Source of the DNA: Legionella taurinensis
Lineage (GTDB): Bacteria; Pseudomonadota; Gammaproteobacteria; Legionellales; Legionellaceae
Assembly: GCF_900452865.1 (NCBI RefSeq)
Contig: NZ_UGOZ01000001.1
Coordinates: 558,001 to 622,000 of the forward strand
Direction of reading: 5' to 3'
DNA length: 64,000 nt
In this document: positions 28,075-36,626 of the stretch, piece after piece
How the letters are laid out: every line of letters starts with the position of its first letter
Numbering within the stretch: the stretch's first letter is position 1
The notes under the pieces: model-generated
Told to the model about the DNA's origin: nothing
Seen by the model: the letters and a program-made list of their open reading frames with translations, nothing else
Databases searched by the model: none
Made by a program: the position numbers and the translations under genes

Positions 28075-31000
28075 ATGTTACAAAAGGACTTGCGTTATTC
28101 AATAAGATATTGTTTTTTTCTTTTTTCCTTTTTATTGTTCAGTTCTTCTGCTTTGTTTGCCCAGCATGAACAGCACAATGTTTCAACACAACCGTTAACT
28201 TCTCCCAAGACAACAAAGCTTCAGCCTAAACCTACACAATACAAAACGGAACAACCTACCGCTAAAAAGCAATCTGTTAAAACGGTGACGCCTCTAACCA
28301 TGACAGGCGGAGCAAAGCATACGGTGAATTTGGTGGTTGCTTACAAAATGGTGAATTTTGCAGGCAAACTCAGACGCGCCATTGCCGTCAATGGGCAAAT
28401 TCCAGCGCCGACTTTGCATTTTAAAGAAGGGGATGAGGTTACCATCAATGTGTATAACCATTTGGATGAGGGAACATCCATTCATTGGCATGGTCTTTTA
28501 GTCCCTTGGCAAATGGATGGGGTAGACGAGGTGAGTCAAAAACCAATTCCTCCGGGAGGCGTATTCCATTATCGCTTTAAGCTGTATCAAAGAGGAACCT
28601 ATTGGTACCACGCTCATGCCAAGGTTCAAGAACAAGAAGGTTTGTATGGTACGTTTATTATTGATCCACCCAATCCTCCAAACTATCACTACACCAAAGA
28701 TTATGTGGTGGTGTTATCCGATTGGAGCAACAGCCCTGCTGAACAAGTGCTTGCAAATTTAAAAAAAGACGGCGATTATTACAGTCCTCGATTTCCCCTC
28801 CAACCCTCACTCATGAAGTTTCTTCATGATTATCGTAAAGCCTCTCCACAAGAGCGTAAAAAGTTAATTGCCGATTATAAAATGATGCAACAAATGCGCA
28901 TGAGTATCTATGATTTAAGTGACGTGGCTTATGATGCGTATTTATTAAATGGTTACCCTAAATCTCATCCTTGGACTGCTCCTGTGAAGGCAGGGGATAC
29001 CGTCCGGCTACGCTTCATTGGCGCGGGAGCAAGCACCATCTATCGTGTCAAAATTCCTGACGCCAAAGTGAACATGGTGCACATTCAGGGAAATGATGTG
29101 ACCCCTTATCCCATTGAGGATTTTTGGATTGCACCGGGTGAAACCTATGATATCTTGGTGAACATTCAAAAAAACAAGCCTTACATTATTTATGCCGAGT
29201 CGATTGACACGCTGGGCAAAGCTTATGGTGCCTTAGTGACTTCCCCGAATCAAGTCGTCAACTATCAGCAAGTGACTCCTTTTCCTGAGCCACTTCCTGT
29301 CACAAGAGAGATGATGGCCAACATGATGCAGTCTATGAATGGCGGGGCGATGGATGGAAACCAACTGCATGGCATGATGAACAAAAATAAATCATCAATG
29401 GCGATAAACCCATCAATGACCATGCCTTCGCATTCTAAGACCATGAGTTCACAAAGTCCTAAGCACTCCATGTCCTCCATGACTCCCCAAAAGAAAAAGG
29501 ACAATGTATCAAATCATTCAGCTCACACCTCATCCTCAATAAAATCTGACTCCTCTTCGACCTCAATGAACAAGAGCATGGCTATGCCGGGTATGAATCA
29601 TAGCGCAATGAGCCAGAGTAAGACGTCTAACTCTGCTCAAATGAAATCTGACTCCTCTTCGACCTCAATGAACAAGAGCATGGCTATGCCGGGTATGAAT
29701 CATAGCGCAATGAGCCAGAGTAAGACGTCTAACTCTGCTCAAATGAAATCTGACTCCTCTTCGACCTCAATGAACAAGAGCATGGCTATGTCGGACATGA
29801 GTCATAGTGCAATGAGCCAGAGTAAGATGTCTAACTCTGCTCAAATGAAATCTGACTCCTCTTCGACCTCAATGAATAAGAGCATGGCTATGTCGGACAT
29901 GAATCATAGTGCAATGAGCCAGAGTAAGACGTCTAACTCTGCTCAAATGAAATCTGACTCCTCTTCGACCTCAATGAATAAGAGCATGGCTATGTCGGAC
30001 ATGAATCATAGCGCAATGAACCAGAGTAAGACGTCTAACTCTGCTCATGACAACGACATATCTACGAATAGGAACATGAAGCCTGATATGCCTATGGAAC
30101 AGGGCATGTCAATGAATGATTCCATGAATATGCAGATGCCTATTGAGCCGACCATCATCGGTGATAAGATAGAGCCGCCAGGTTCATCAAAAGCCACCAC
30201 CCTGGGAACCAAATATCAAGAGTTAAAAGCCGCAGTAAAAACCAACAATCCTAATAAACCAGTCGATGGCATTATTAAAATGGAATTGTTTGGTTATATG
30301 GATCGTTATATTTGGTTTATTAATGGCCTACCGGAATACAAGGCCAAGCCGATTCTGATTGAGCCAGGAAAGCGTTATCGGATTATTTTTACTAACAATT
30401 CGATGATGCGTCACCCCATGCATATTCATGGTCATTGGTTTATTTTACGCAATGGTCATGGGTCTTACGATCCGTTATTGCATACCATTGAGGTGGCTCC
30501 TGGGGCTACTGCCGTTGCCGATTTTGATACTGAGGCCAGCGGTCAGTGGTTTTTCCATTGCCACCATCTTCTGCACATGACGGCGGGCATGGCGCGCGTA
30601 TTTCAATACACCACCATCATTGAGATTGCCAACGGCACTCGAAAGCCAGAGAATTACGCTGTTCAGCAAGCCTACATCAATCGACCGATTGTAAGAGAAG
30701 ACGAAGTTATGCCACTGGATGCGTCACTCATCAAACACCCCGCAGGGCATCATAAAGGCTTCTATCGCTCAAGTTATCTCGAACTGGGTGAAGATCCCTT
30801 TCATAATGCTCAGGAAATGTCTTTCAGAGGCCTCTATGGCCCAGATTATAATAAGCTCCAGCTGTATACTGAGGATGCGGAAATTTATAAAGGATCCGTT
30901 GAAAATGCGGACATCGATGTGTTCTATTGGCATTTGATTAGTCAATTTTGGGCTATTAAAGGTGGAGTCAATTATTTTTATCGCCCGGGAGGACCTTATT

Positions 31001-31374
31001 GGCAACCTGGTATTGGTATTGAAGGGGTGATGCCTTATTACATTGACACCAACATTAGAACGTATTACCGGGACGGCAGTGTGAAATTTGATATTCAGTT
31101 AGCGCGGGCTACTCAGCTGACCAATAACTTCTTCTTCCTAACAGGACTTCGCAGCATTCTGGCCACTCATACCGTGGTCAAGAATGAGATTGGCAATGGC
31201 TTAAACCAAATGCGTTATATCCTTAGACCTTATTATCGTATTAAGCCAGGGCTTAATATTTTTACAGAGTACGAACATGATGAAGAGTATGGTGCTCTTA
31301 AGCGGATTCTTCGAAGTCAAGGAGAGGCTACCACTCAAAATACACTAACTTTTGGGGTCGCTGTTCTTTTTTAA
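28075..31374 (+). CDS. Multicopper oxidase (CopA-like) fused to a CopB-like outer-membrane barrel
   Basis: 1099 residues. A Sec-type signal peptide (no twin-arginine motif) precedes cupredoxin domains with HWHG (137-140), YHAHA (His 179/181), HPMHIHGHW (780-788) and HCHHLLHMTAGM (828-839), the full ligand set of type 1, 2 and 3 copper sites. Between domains, residues about 410-710 form a Met/Ser/His-rich insert with five 34-residue repeats. From about 900 to the end the sequence matches CopB, with alternating beta strands ending in aromatic-rich TFGVAVLF. It would oxidise Cu(I) in the periplasm, with the barrel placing it at the outer membrane. CopA and CopB are usually separate proteins. Confidence 0.88.
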   Translation: MLQKDLRYSIRYCFFLFSFLLFSSSALFAQHEQHNVSTQPLTSPKTTKLQPKPTQYKTEQPTAKKQSVKTVTPLTMTGGAKHTVNLVVAYKMVNFAGKLRRAIAVNGQIPAPTLHFKEGDEVTINVYNHLDEGTSIHWHGLLVPWQMDGVDEVSQKPIPPGGVFHYRFKLYQRGTYWYHAHAKVQEQEGLYGTFIIDPPNPPNYHYTKDYVVVLSDWSNSPAEQVLANLKKDGDYYSPRFPLQPSLMKFLHDYRKASPQERKKLIADYKMMQQMRMSIYDLSDVAYDAYLLNGYPKSHPWTAPVKAGDTVRLRFIGAGASTIYRVKIPDAKVNMVHIQGNDVTPYPIEDFWIAPGETYDILVNIQKNKPYIIYAESIDTLGKAYGALVTSPNQVVNYQQVTPFPEPLPVTREMMANMMQSMNGGAMDGNQLHGMMNKNKSSMAINPSMTMPSHSKTMSSQSPKHSMSSMTPQKKKDNVSNHSAHTSSSIKSDSSSTSMNKSMAMPGMNHSAMSQSKTSNSAQMKSDSSSTSMNKSMAMPGMNHSAMSQSKTSNSAQMKSDSSSTSMNKSMAMSDMSHSAMSQSKMSNSAQMKSDSSSTSMNKSMAMSDMNHSAMSQSKTSNSAQMKSDSSSTSMNKSMAMSDMNHSAMNQSKTSNSAHDNDISTNRNMKPDMPMEQGMSMNDSMNMQMPIEPTIIGDKIEPPGSSKATTLGTKYQELKAAVKTNNPNKPVDGIIKMELFGYMDRYIWFINGLPEYKAKPILIEPGKRYRIIFTNNSMMRHPMHIHGHWFILRNGHGSYDPLLHTIEVAPGATAVADFDTEASGQWFFHCHHLLHMTAGMARVFQYTTIIEIANGTRKPENYAVQQAYINRPIVREDEVMPLDASLIKHPAGHHKGFYRSSYLELGEDPFHNAQEMSFRGLYGPDYNKLQLYTEDAEIYKGSVENADIDVFYWHLISQFWAIKGGVNYFYRPGGPYWQPGIGIEGVMPYYIDTNIRTYYRDGSVKFDIQLARATQLTNNFFFLTGLRSILATHTVVKNEIGNGLNQMRYILRPYYRIKPGLNIFTEYEHDEEYGALKRILRSQGEATTQNTLTFGVAVLF
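29539..30048 (+). repeat. Five tandem 102-bp repeats encoding Met-rich units
   Basis: Five in-frame units of exactly 102 bp (34 codons) start at 29539, 29641, 29743, 29845 and 29947. Units 1 and 2 are nearly identical (MAMPGMNHSAM version); units 3-5 carry the MAMSDM version. Each unit supplies five or six Met and one His, a Cu(I)-binding composition as in CopA/CusF/PcoA-type proteins. The high identity implies recent expansion and possible length variation between strains. Confidence 0.97.
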
Positions 31375-31563
31375 ACAGTCATGTTAGTTACTTATACTCA
31401 GATACCGGAGTTATAGTGCAATAAATAAAAGCACCTGTTTAAGCCCACGTTCTTGCTCACTGGTTTGAAATTATTTTGAGTTCAGAGTAGGCCAAATAAC
31501 AAAGAGTTAGTACTCGTGGTTTTTTCAGAAGAAACCTCGTGAATGCACTAATTGGAGGAATGT

Positions 31564-32850
31564 ATGTACTTGGATGCTCTTTCACGGCTTGATAAGGCCG
31601 CTTCATTTTGTCGTATTGACCTAGAAGCTTTGGAGAAACTGAAACACCCTAAATCCTGTCTGGAAGTATCTCTCCCGGTTCGGATGGATAATGGTGAATT
31701 AAAAATTTTTCCAGCGTATCGAGTCCATCATAATGACAGCCGTGGCCCTATGAAAGGCGGCATACGTTTTCATCCGAAATTGGATTTAGACGAGATGAAA
31801 ACGCTTGCATTATGGATGACAATAAAATGCGCTGTCGTTGACATCCCCTTTGGTGGCGCAAAAGGCGGGGTAATTGTTGATCCAAAACAGTTATCCCGCA
31901 TGGAATTGGAGCGGTTAAGCCGAAGCTACATTGAGTTAATCGCGGATTTTATTGGGCCAGACAAAGACATTCCAGCCCCTGATATGTATACCAATGAGAT
32001 GATCATGGGCTGGATGATGGATGAGTATGCCACCATTGTTCGGAAAAATAGTCCAGCGGTAATCACAGGCAAGCCTATTCCTTTGGGAGGGAGCTTTGGG
32101 CGTGAGGGTGCGACCGGTCTAGGTGCCTACTATTGCATTAAAATTCTTGAACAAAAGAAAAAATGGAAGTCTTCTGAGTTACGAGTTGCTGTTCAAGGAT
32201 TTGGTAATGCGGGACAAAGTATCGCTAAGCTGCTTTACGACAATGGCTATAAAATTGTTGCGATAAGTGATTCGAAAGGAGGCATTTATAATCCCAAAGG
32301 CATCGATATACCGCGCATGATTGAAATAAAAAGCAACTCTAAAGAAGTGCAGTCTATCTATTGCAAAAAATCTATTTGTGACCTTGCGAAGGAAGCCACA
32401 ATCACGAATGAAGAATTATTGGAACTCGAGGTCGACTTACTTATCCCAGCTGCTGCACAAAATCAAATTACCCAAGAAAATGCAGCTAGAATTAAGGCTC
32501 CTATAATCATTGAAATTGCAAATGGTCCAATAACCTTAGAGGCCGATGCACTATTGCAGAAAAAGGGACTATTAATTGTACCCGATATATTAGCCAATAC
32601 CGGTGGGGTAATCGTAAGCTATTTTGAGTGGGTGCAAAATAAATCAGGTTATTATTGGAGTATGGAAAAAGTTCAAGAAGAATTACAGACGATTATATCC
32701 CGTGAATTCAAGAATATTTGGCAGCTGATGGAACAACATCAAACAGACATGCGGCAAGCAGCTTACATTCATGCCTTAAGTCGATACGACAAAGCAGTTA
32801 CGGCCCAAGGAACTCGCGGATATTTTTCAAATTTAAGGCTAAGCCTATAA
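31564..32850 (+). CDS. gdhA: Glu/Leu/Phe/Val-type amino-acid dehydrogenase (glutamate dehydrogenase-like)
   Basis: 428 residues. Visible are the substrate-binding PMKGGIRFHP, the catalytic-Lys region FGGAKGGV, PAPDMYTNEMIMGWMMDEY, and the Rossmann motif VQGFGNAGQSIA of the NAD(P) domain. It would interconvert glutamate and 2-oxoglutarate plus ammonia in the cytoplasm. The start was set at ATG 31564, with GGAGG 5 bases upstream; a TTG at 31552 overlaps that site and is unlikely. Stands alone downstream of the oxidase gene. Confidence 0.88.
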   Translation: MYLDALSRLDKAASFCRIDLEALEKLKHPKSCLEVSLPVRMDNGELKIFPAYRVHHNDSRGPMKGGIRFHPKLDLDEMKTLALWMTIKCAVVDIPFGGAKGGVIVDPKQLSRMELERLSRSYIELIADFIGPDKDIPAPDMYTNEMIMGWMMDEYATIVRKNSPAVITGKPIPLGGSFGREGATGLGAYYCIKILEQKKKWKSSELRVAVQGFGNAGQSIAKLLYDNGYKIVAISDSKGGIYNPKGIDIPRMIEIKSNSKEVQSIYCKKSICDLAKEATITNEELLELEVDLLIPAAAQNQITQENAARIKAPIIIEIANGPITLEADALLQKKGLLIVPDILANTGGVIVSYFEWVQNKSGYYWSMEKVQEELQTIISREFKNIWQLMEQHQTDMRQAAYIHALSRYDKAVTAQGTRGYFSNLRLSL

Positions 32851-33099
32851 GGAGAATTATCCTGCTTGAGTCTCATGTTGCTTCTCACTGGGACTCATTA
32901 TCCCATTTTTAGTAGCTAAAGGCGGATAGCATATATAAATGATGTGATTACTATACCAGTGATGAGGCACATTATCACTTCTCAATGAGCGGGCTTGTTG
33001 ATTGGGATATTAGGCTTACTCTTCTCAAAGAATAGAAGGTCCTTTCTCACGTCTTAACTTATGTCTACATTGCGTCTACATGAGATTTTATCGAATTTG

Positions 33100-33134
33100 G
33101 GCCACCATGTAAGCCTTTGATTAACATGGTGGCC
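33100..33134. repeat. 11-bp inverted repeat at the tRNA-Phe fragment
   Basis: GGCCACCATGT (33100-33110) pairs perfectly with ACATGGTGGCC (33124-33134) around a 13-base spacer. The right arm includes the tRNA acceptor end, so the left arm is an inverted copy of GGCCACCA. Two direct GTCTACAT copies lie just left (about 33064 and 33075) and could be integrase arm sites. The stretch 32851-33126 has no gene. Confidence 0.6.
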
Positions 33135-33172
33135 AGAGGCGGAATCGAACCACCGACACGAGGATTTTCAAT
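33127..33172 (-). other. 3' half of tRNA-Phe: likely attachment site
   Basis: On the minus strand this reads from GATTGAAAATCCTCG (3' side of the anticodon arm, anticodon GAA) through the variable loop, T-arm GGTGGTTCGATTCCGCC and acceptor strand to TCTGGCCACCA, including CCA. The 5' half (D-arm, acceptor 5' strand) is absent at higher coordinates, so this is not a functional tRNA. A 3' tRNA fragment is the standard footprint of tyrosine-integrase islands. By geometry the integrated element would lie at higher coordinates and the old chromosome at lower ones. No integrase gene is in the window. Confidence 0.8.
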
Positions 33173-33531
33173 CACCTAGTCAATAATTAACTTTTTGATA
33201 TTATTATCAATTTTATCGCAGGAAACCACTACAATTGTCCTACGATGTATAACAGTGTCGTACTCAAATACGCAAATTTTCCACATGAGTTTTGACAATA
33301 GAGAACGGTGCGAATAAAATTCCATTGGATAATTAATCGCTAAAGCTATTGTTACTCAGGCTCTTGAAAAGGCCTATCGGCACCTATTAAGGGAATAATT
33401 CGATATAAAACCTCTTCCATTACTAAAGGTTCGGCTTCAACAATAAACTTTATTTTACGATCCTTCGAGGATAAGGTTTGATTAAACTGGCAGTGACTAC
33501 TGAGGGTTTTGGAACTTGGGGGTAGATCAAA

Positions 33532-33611
33532 TGTAGGTTGGCGCTGAGCCTGCGAAGCCCAACAATGGAGCGCGAGGACCTCCATAGTGTTGGGCTGCAC
33601 TCGAACCTACA
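33532..33611. repeat. 80-bp imperfect palindromic repeat (REP/MITE-like)
   Basis: It begins TGTAGGTTGGCG and ends TCGAACCTACA; the inner arms AGCCCAACAATGGAG and CTCCATAGTGTTGGGCT also pair. It lies just downstream of the interrupted gene's stop. Any open frame through it is an artefact of the palindrome. The rest of 33173-33654 holds no recognisable gene. Confidence 0.75.
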
Positions 33612-34172
33612 ATGTATCCAAACCCAGGCTACATAATGAAATCTAATCTTCATTCTAATGAGGGCTGCTACACTTGTCACTTGTCTCCATACCTTCACCA
33701 ATTGTTTTACCATGTAAGACAATTTCTTTAGGGGTAGGAGCAAATAGGGTGAGTTGCTGCACACTCGCCGTCATCGTCTTAGCGGATGTGTTACATTTTT
33801 CCTGTTCTAGTGATTTTTTCAATTCATTGTTTTCTAGCTGCAACTGAGCGACCGTCTGTTTGAGTTGCTCATTCTCAGATTTTAATTGATTCATCGATAA
33901 ATTTATTATTTCCCATACGTCTCCTTTTTCATGTGCACTGAAATAATTACTGAATGAATTCGGATCAGATAAATTGATTGTATTGCCCAACAACAACCTC
34001 AACGGATGGGGAATATTGTACTTTACTGCATAATAAAGTATCGATTGTTTTATTTCACGAGATTGATTCTGATCTACAGGTTCAATTCTTAATAGAAATG
34101 ACCTATCCCCCAAAAATAAGCCCATGACAAAGATGAGAAATCCATTAAAATTGTGACAATGGAGAACTCAAA

Positions 34173-34436
34173 ATGAAAAGACGTTACAGCGAAGAGCAGA
34201 TAATCAAAGCAATCAAAGAGCATGAGGCTGGCGCTAAGGTTGGTGATATCTGTCGTAGTATGGGGATAACAAGCGGTTGCTTCTATAATTGGCGTAGCAA
34301 GTATGCGGGCTTAGAGGTCAACGAAGCGAAGCGCTTACGCGAGCTGGAATCAGAGAACCAGAAGCTGAAAAAACTTCTTGCAGAAAAGCTACTGGAGAAT
34401 GAAGCGCTAAAGGACGTTGTTTCAAAAAAGTGGTAA
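34173..34436 (+). CDS. IS3-family transposase OrfA
   Basis: 87 residues with an N-terminal helix-turn-helix and C-terminal leucine-zipper coiled coil, identical to the partial left copy. It overlaps OrfB by 7 bases in the +0/-1 arrangement. Alone it usually acts as a repressor; fused to OrfB it makes the active transposase. Confidence 0.95.
   Translation: MKRRYSEEQIIKAIKEHEAGAKVGDICRSMGITSGCFYNWRSKYAGLEVNEAKRLRELESENQKLKKLLAEKLLENEALKDVVSKKW
34424..34430 (+). promoter_or_regulatory. Programmed -1 frameshift site (A AAA AAG)
   Basis: The heptamer A AAA AAG is in the correct phase relative to orfA (TCA AAA AAG TGG TAA). Slipping back one base enters the orfB frame at GTG 34430, so translation can yield an OrfAB fusion. 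This is the classical IS3-family control of transposase production. Confidence 0.85.
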
Positions 34437-35248
34437 AGCCCACCAGTAAGAAACGTGTTGCAAAGCATTTGGTAACTCACTTTAAGCTCAGTGAGCGAGT
34501 TGCCTGCAAACTGGTTGGGCTAAGTCGCACGGCGTACCGCTACCTAAAGAAAAAACGCTCGGATGATGGGTTGAAAGCACGTATGAAAGAGTTGGCCGTT
34601 CAATATCCTCGTTATGGCTATTTGTTGCTGCATAGCTTGTTACGAAGAGAAGGTTTAGTTCAGAACAAGAAGCGCACCTATCGGATTTACCTTGAGGAAG
34701 GTCTGCAGATTCGTACTAAAACACGAAAAAAACTCCAACGTCCTCGCTTGATTATGGATGTGCCAACTCAGAAGAACAAGCGTTGGTCGATGGACTTTGT
34801 CTCGGACCAATTGGCGAGTGGTCGTCGTTTTCGTGTATTGAACGTCATTGACAATTTTAACCGCGAACTGTTGGGGCAACTTGTTGCACTCTCTATTTCT
34901 GGACAACAAGTTACACGCTTTTTAGAACAACTTGGTGAAGAGCGCGGTTACCCTGAACAGATTGTCTGTGACAATGGCACCGAATTTACCTCTAAGGCTA
35001 TGTTTTTCTGGTCTAAATCAACCAATGTACGGTTGAACTTTATCCAGCCTGGCAAACCAACACAAAACGGTTTCGTTGAAAGCCTTAATGGGAAATTCCG
35101 TAACGAATGCCTCAACCAAAATTGGTTTAGAACATTGGAAGAGGCGCGTTTTGAAATTGGTAAATGGCGGCATCATTACAACCATGTGAGGCCACATAGT
35201 GCATTAAATTATTTTCCACCAGTGGACTTTGCTCAACAGGTGGCTTAA
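34430..35248 (+). CDS. IS3-family transposase OrfB (DDE integrase core)
   Basis: 272 residues with an HTH_21-like N-terminus (RYGYLLLHSLLRREG) and an rve catalytic core: first Asp in WSMDFVSD, second in VCDNGTEF, Glu in FVESLNGKFRNECL. The end HHYNHVRPHSALNYFPP is typical of the family. It is probably made as an OrfAB fusion through the slippery site; an independent GTG start at 34430 is also possible. Appears intact. Confidence 0.96.
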   Translation: MVKPTSKKRVAKHLVTHFKLSERVACKLVGLSRTAYRYLKKKRSDDGLKARMKELAVQYPRYGYLLLHSLLRREGLVQNKKRTYRIYLEEGLQIRTKTRKKLQRPRLIMDVPTQKNKRWSMDFVSDQLASGRRFRVLNVIDNFNRELLGQLVALSISGQQVTRFLEQLGEERGYPEQIVCDNGTEFTSKAMFFWSKSTNVRLNFIQPGKPTQNGFVESLNGKFRNECLNQNWFRTLEEARFEIGKWRHHYNHVRPHSALNYFPPVDFAQQVA

Positions 35249-35950
35249 TGTTGGTTTTCTCATCGAGAAACTGGTACTAATTGAGGGGATAGGTCAGAAA
35301 GTCAACAATTTTTTGGCCATACCCTAACGAATCATAATAATCAATGAGAGGTTGAACGTTACCCACTTCTTGCATTTTTTTTAAAAAAGTATTCTCTAAT
35401 TCAATTAGGTTTATGGTGAAACAAGGTAATATATTTTGTACTAATGATACAGCTTCCGTTACCTTTCTATCGACAAGTAATTGAACGCAGATGTGTTGGA
35501 GATATTGATTGAGTTCATCATAAATATCCTTCATATCAAGACCGCTAAATCCAATTTTCTCTGTGCTTAAAAGGCCAAGAAAATTTTCTGTTTTCTCATC
35601 AATGAATGATAAAGAGCCGCTATCGACATTTGTGAATAATGCAATTTGCGAGGGTATTTTTTTGGCAAGCTTTGTTGCTGTATTTTCATTTCGTGTTGAA
35701 ATAACAATTTTAAACTGATTATGTTGTGCGTGAGAAATCCAAACAAATGAAATAGCTTCATCTTTGTTCTCATTGTAATAAGTAATACCCATAGACGGGA
35801 AATGCAATTCCCCTTTTTTTTCTTTAACCCATTTACTCATAATATTTTAACCTCATTAAATTGACATATCATAATACCGCTATCGTAAAAGCAAAGATCG
35901 TAGTCTCACTTAATTAGCTCAAGGGTTGGCCATAAGTGATAAAAGCAAGG

Positions 35951-35993
35951 TTGGGTCGGTTGACCTGAGGATACCTCAGGTCAACCGACCCAA
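35951..35993. repeat. Perfect 20-bp hairpin with 3-base loop
   Basis: TTGGGTCGGTTGACCTGAGG, loop ATA, then its exact reverse complement (35974-35993). There is no T-run on the plus side; on the minus side the flank is only weakly T-rich (TTGCTTTT). It lies in the gene-free stretch 35841-36305, upstream of the interrupted gene. It could be a strong terminator, a protein-binding palindrome or an end of a mobile element. Nothing else is recognised in that stretch. Confidence 0.9.
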
Positions 35994-36305
35994 CTATTCG
36001 CTTCCCTGTTTCTTAAATGTGCGAATTATATACAACAATCGGTTTTAATTACAATAATTTGACTAATCGAAGAGCTTAGGGCTTTTGAAATTTTGAAATT
36101 ACAGAGCTCGTGTTATGGGACTCTAGGGATGATTAAAGCTGTTTTCGTAAATGGGAAAGACCTACTAATCGTGCTACTAGAATCTAAGACGCTTTACCAC
36201 GGCGGCTGATTTATCTGACGGGTTCTATTTGGCGCAAAAAATCTTCTTAACAAAATGTTAATACTCTTAGTAACGCATCAAGATTTGGGAATGAATTCCC
36301 CACTC

Positions 36306-36626
36306 TTAATGTCCGCCACCTTGTCCGCCATGCCCACCTTGCCAGCCGTGTCCACCTTGTCCACCATGATGCCAGTTTTGTTGGTGCCAATTTTGATGCC
36401 ACTTGTAGTGATATTGAATCCAATGCCATTGATGTCCATTCCAATGCCACTGGCCCTGTCCACCATGAGGTTTCCAATGAGGTGGATGAGGTATATTGGA
36501 AGCCAATATCATAGAACCTAATGGCGAATCATTTTTGACGGAGGTATCAAAGGCAGCAGCTACAGCAGTTGAACCTATCAAAGTGGCTACAGCAACAAAC
36601 AGCTTCAACGTCTTTAAAGTCCACAT
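36306..36626 (-). CDS. Secreted Trp/His/Gly/Gln-rich protein
   Basis: 106 residues: a signal peptide (about 1-25, ending VAAAF), a short linker, then a low-complexity tail of alternating W, H, Q and G (PHGGQGQWHWNGHQWHW) ending in GGHGG units. AAGGAG sits 7 bases before the ATG. The His/Trp content suggests binding of metal ions or polymers in the periplasm or outside. It is the largest member of the window's Gly/His-rich envelope proteins. Apparent plus-strand frames across it are by-products of the repeat. Confidence 0.7.
   Translation of the reverse strand: MWTLKTLKLFVAVATLIGSTAVAAAFDTSVKNDSPLGSMILASNIPHPPHWKPHGGQGQWHWNGHQWHWIQYHYKWHQNWHQQNWHHGGQGGHGWQGGHGGQGGGH

Larger units (their letters stand above)
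34099..35296 (+). mobile_element. Complete IS3-family insertion sequence
   Basis: 1198 bp with terminal inverted repeats TGACCTATCCCC (left) and GGGGATAGGTCA (right), flanked by a 4-bp target duplication GAAA (34095-34098 and 35297-35300). Two overlapping orfs with an A6G slippery site lie inside. A 4-bp duplication with an OrfAB layout fits the IS407-like branch of IS3, though the subgroup is my inference. An identical OrfA is present at 4-267 in reverse orientation. Confidence 0.96.
33655..35840 (-). pseudogene. Unknown gene interrupted by the IS3-family element
   Basis: The 5' part runs 35840 to 35297 (181 codons) and the 3' part 34098 to 33655. Removing the IS and one copy of the GAAA duplication joins them in frame as ...GQKIVDF-LLRIEPVDQ..., giving one product of about 327 residues. 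The N-terminal part is globular. After the junction come a helical segment (LLYYAVKYNIPHPLRLLLGN-like) and a strong coiled coil (QLKSENEQLKQTVAQLQLEN), then a short polar tail. Family not recognised; Legionella-type hypothetical. The intact reconstructed frame shows a very recent insertion. Confidence 0.85.

Noticed and set aside
29539-30048. Regular 102-bp repeats considered as a CRISPR array
   Set aside because: The units are contiguous, contain no spacers and are in frame inside the oxidase gene.
33127-33172. A functional tRNA gene
   Set aside because: Only the 3' half is present; the D-arm and 5' acceptor strand are missing on the proper side.
33352-33600. An 82-codon minus-strand frame
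   Set aside because: It runs through the 80-bp palindrome and has no ribosome site or coding signature.
36255-36521. Plus-strand frame rich in Met/Pro/Leu opposite the Trp/His protein
   Set aside because: Mirror of the low-complexity tail; no ribosome site, while the minus-strand gene has signal peptide and AAGGAG.
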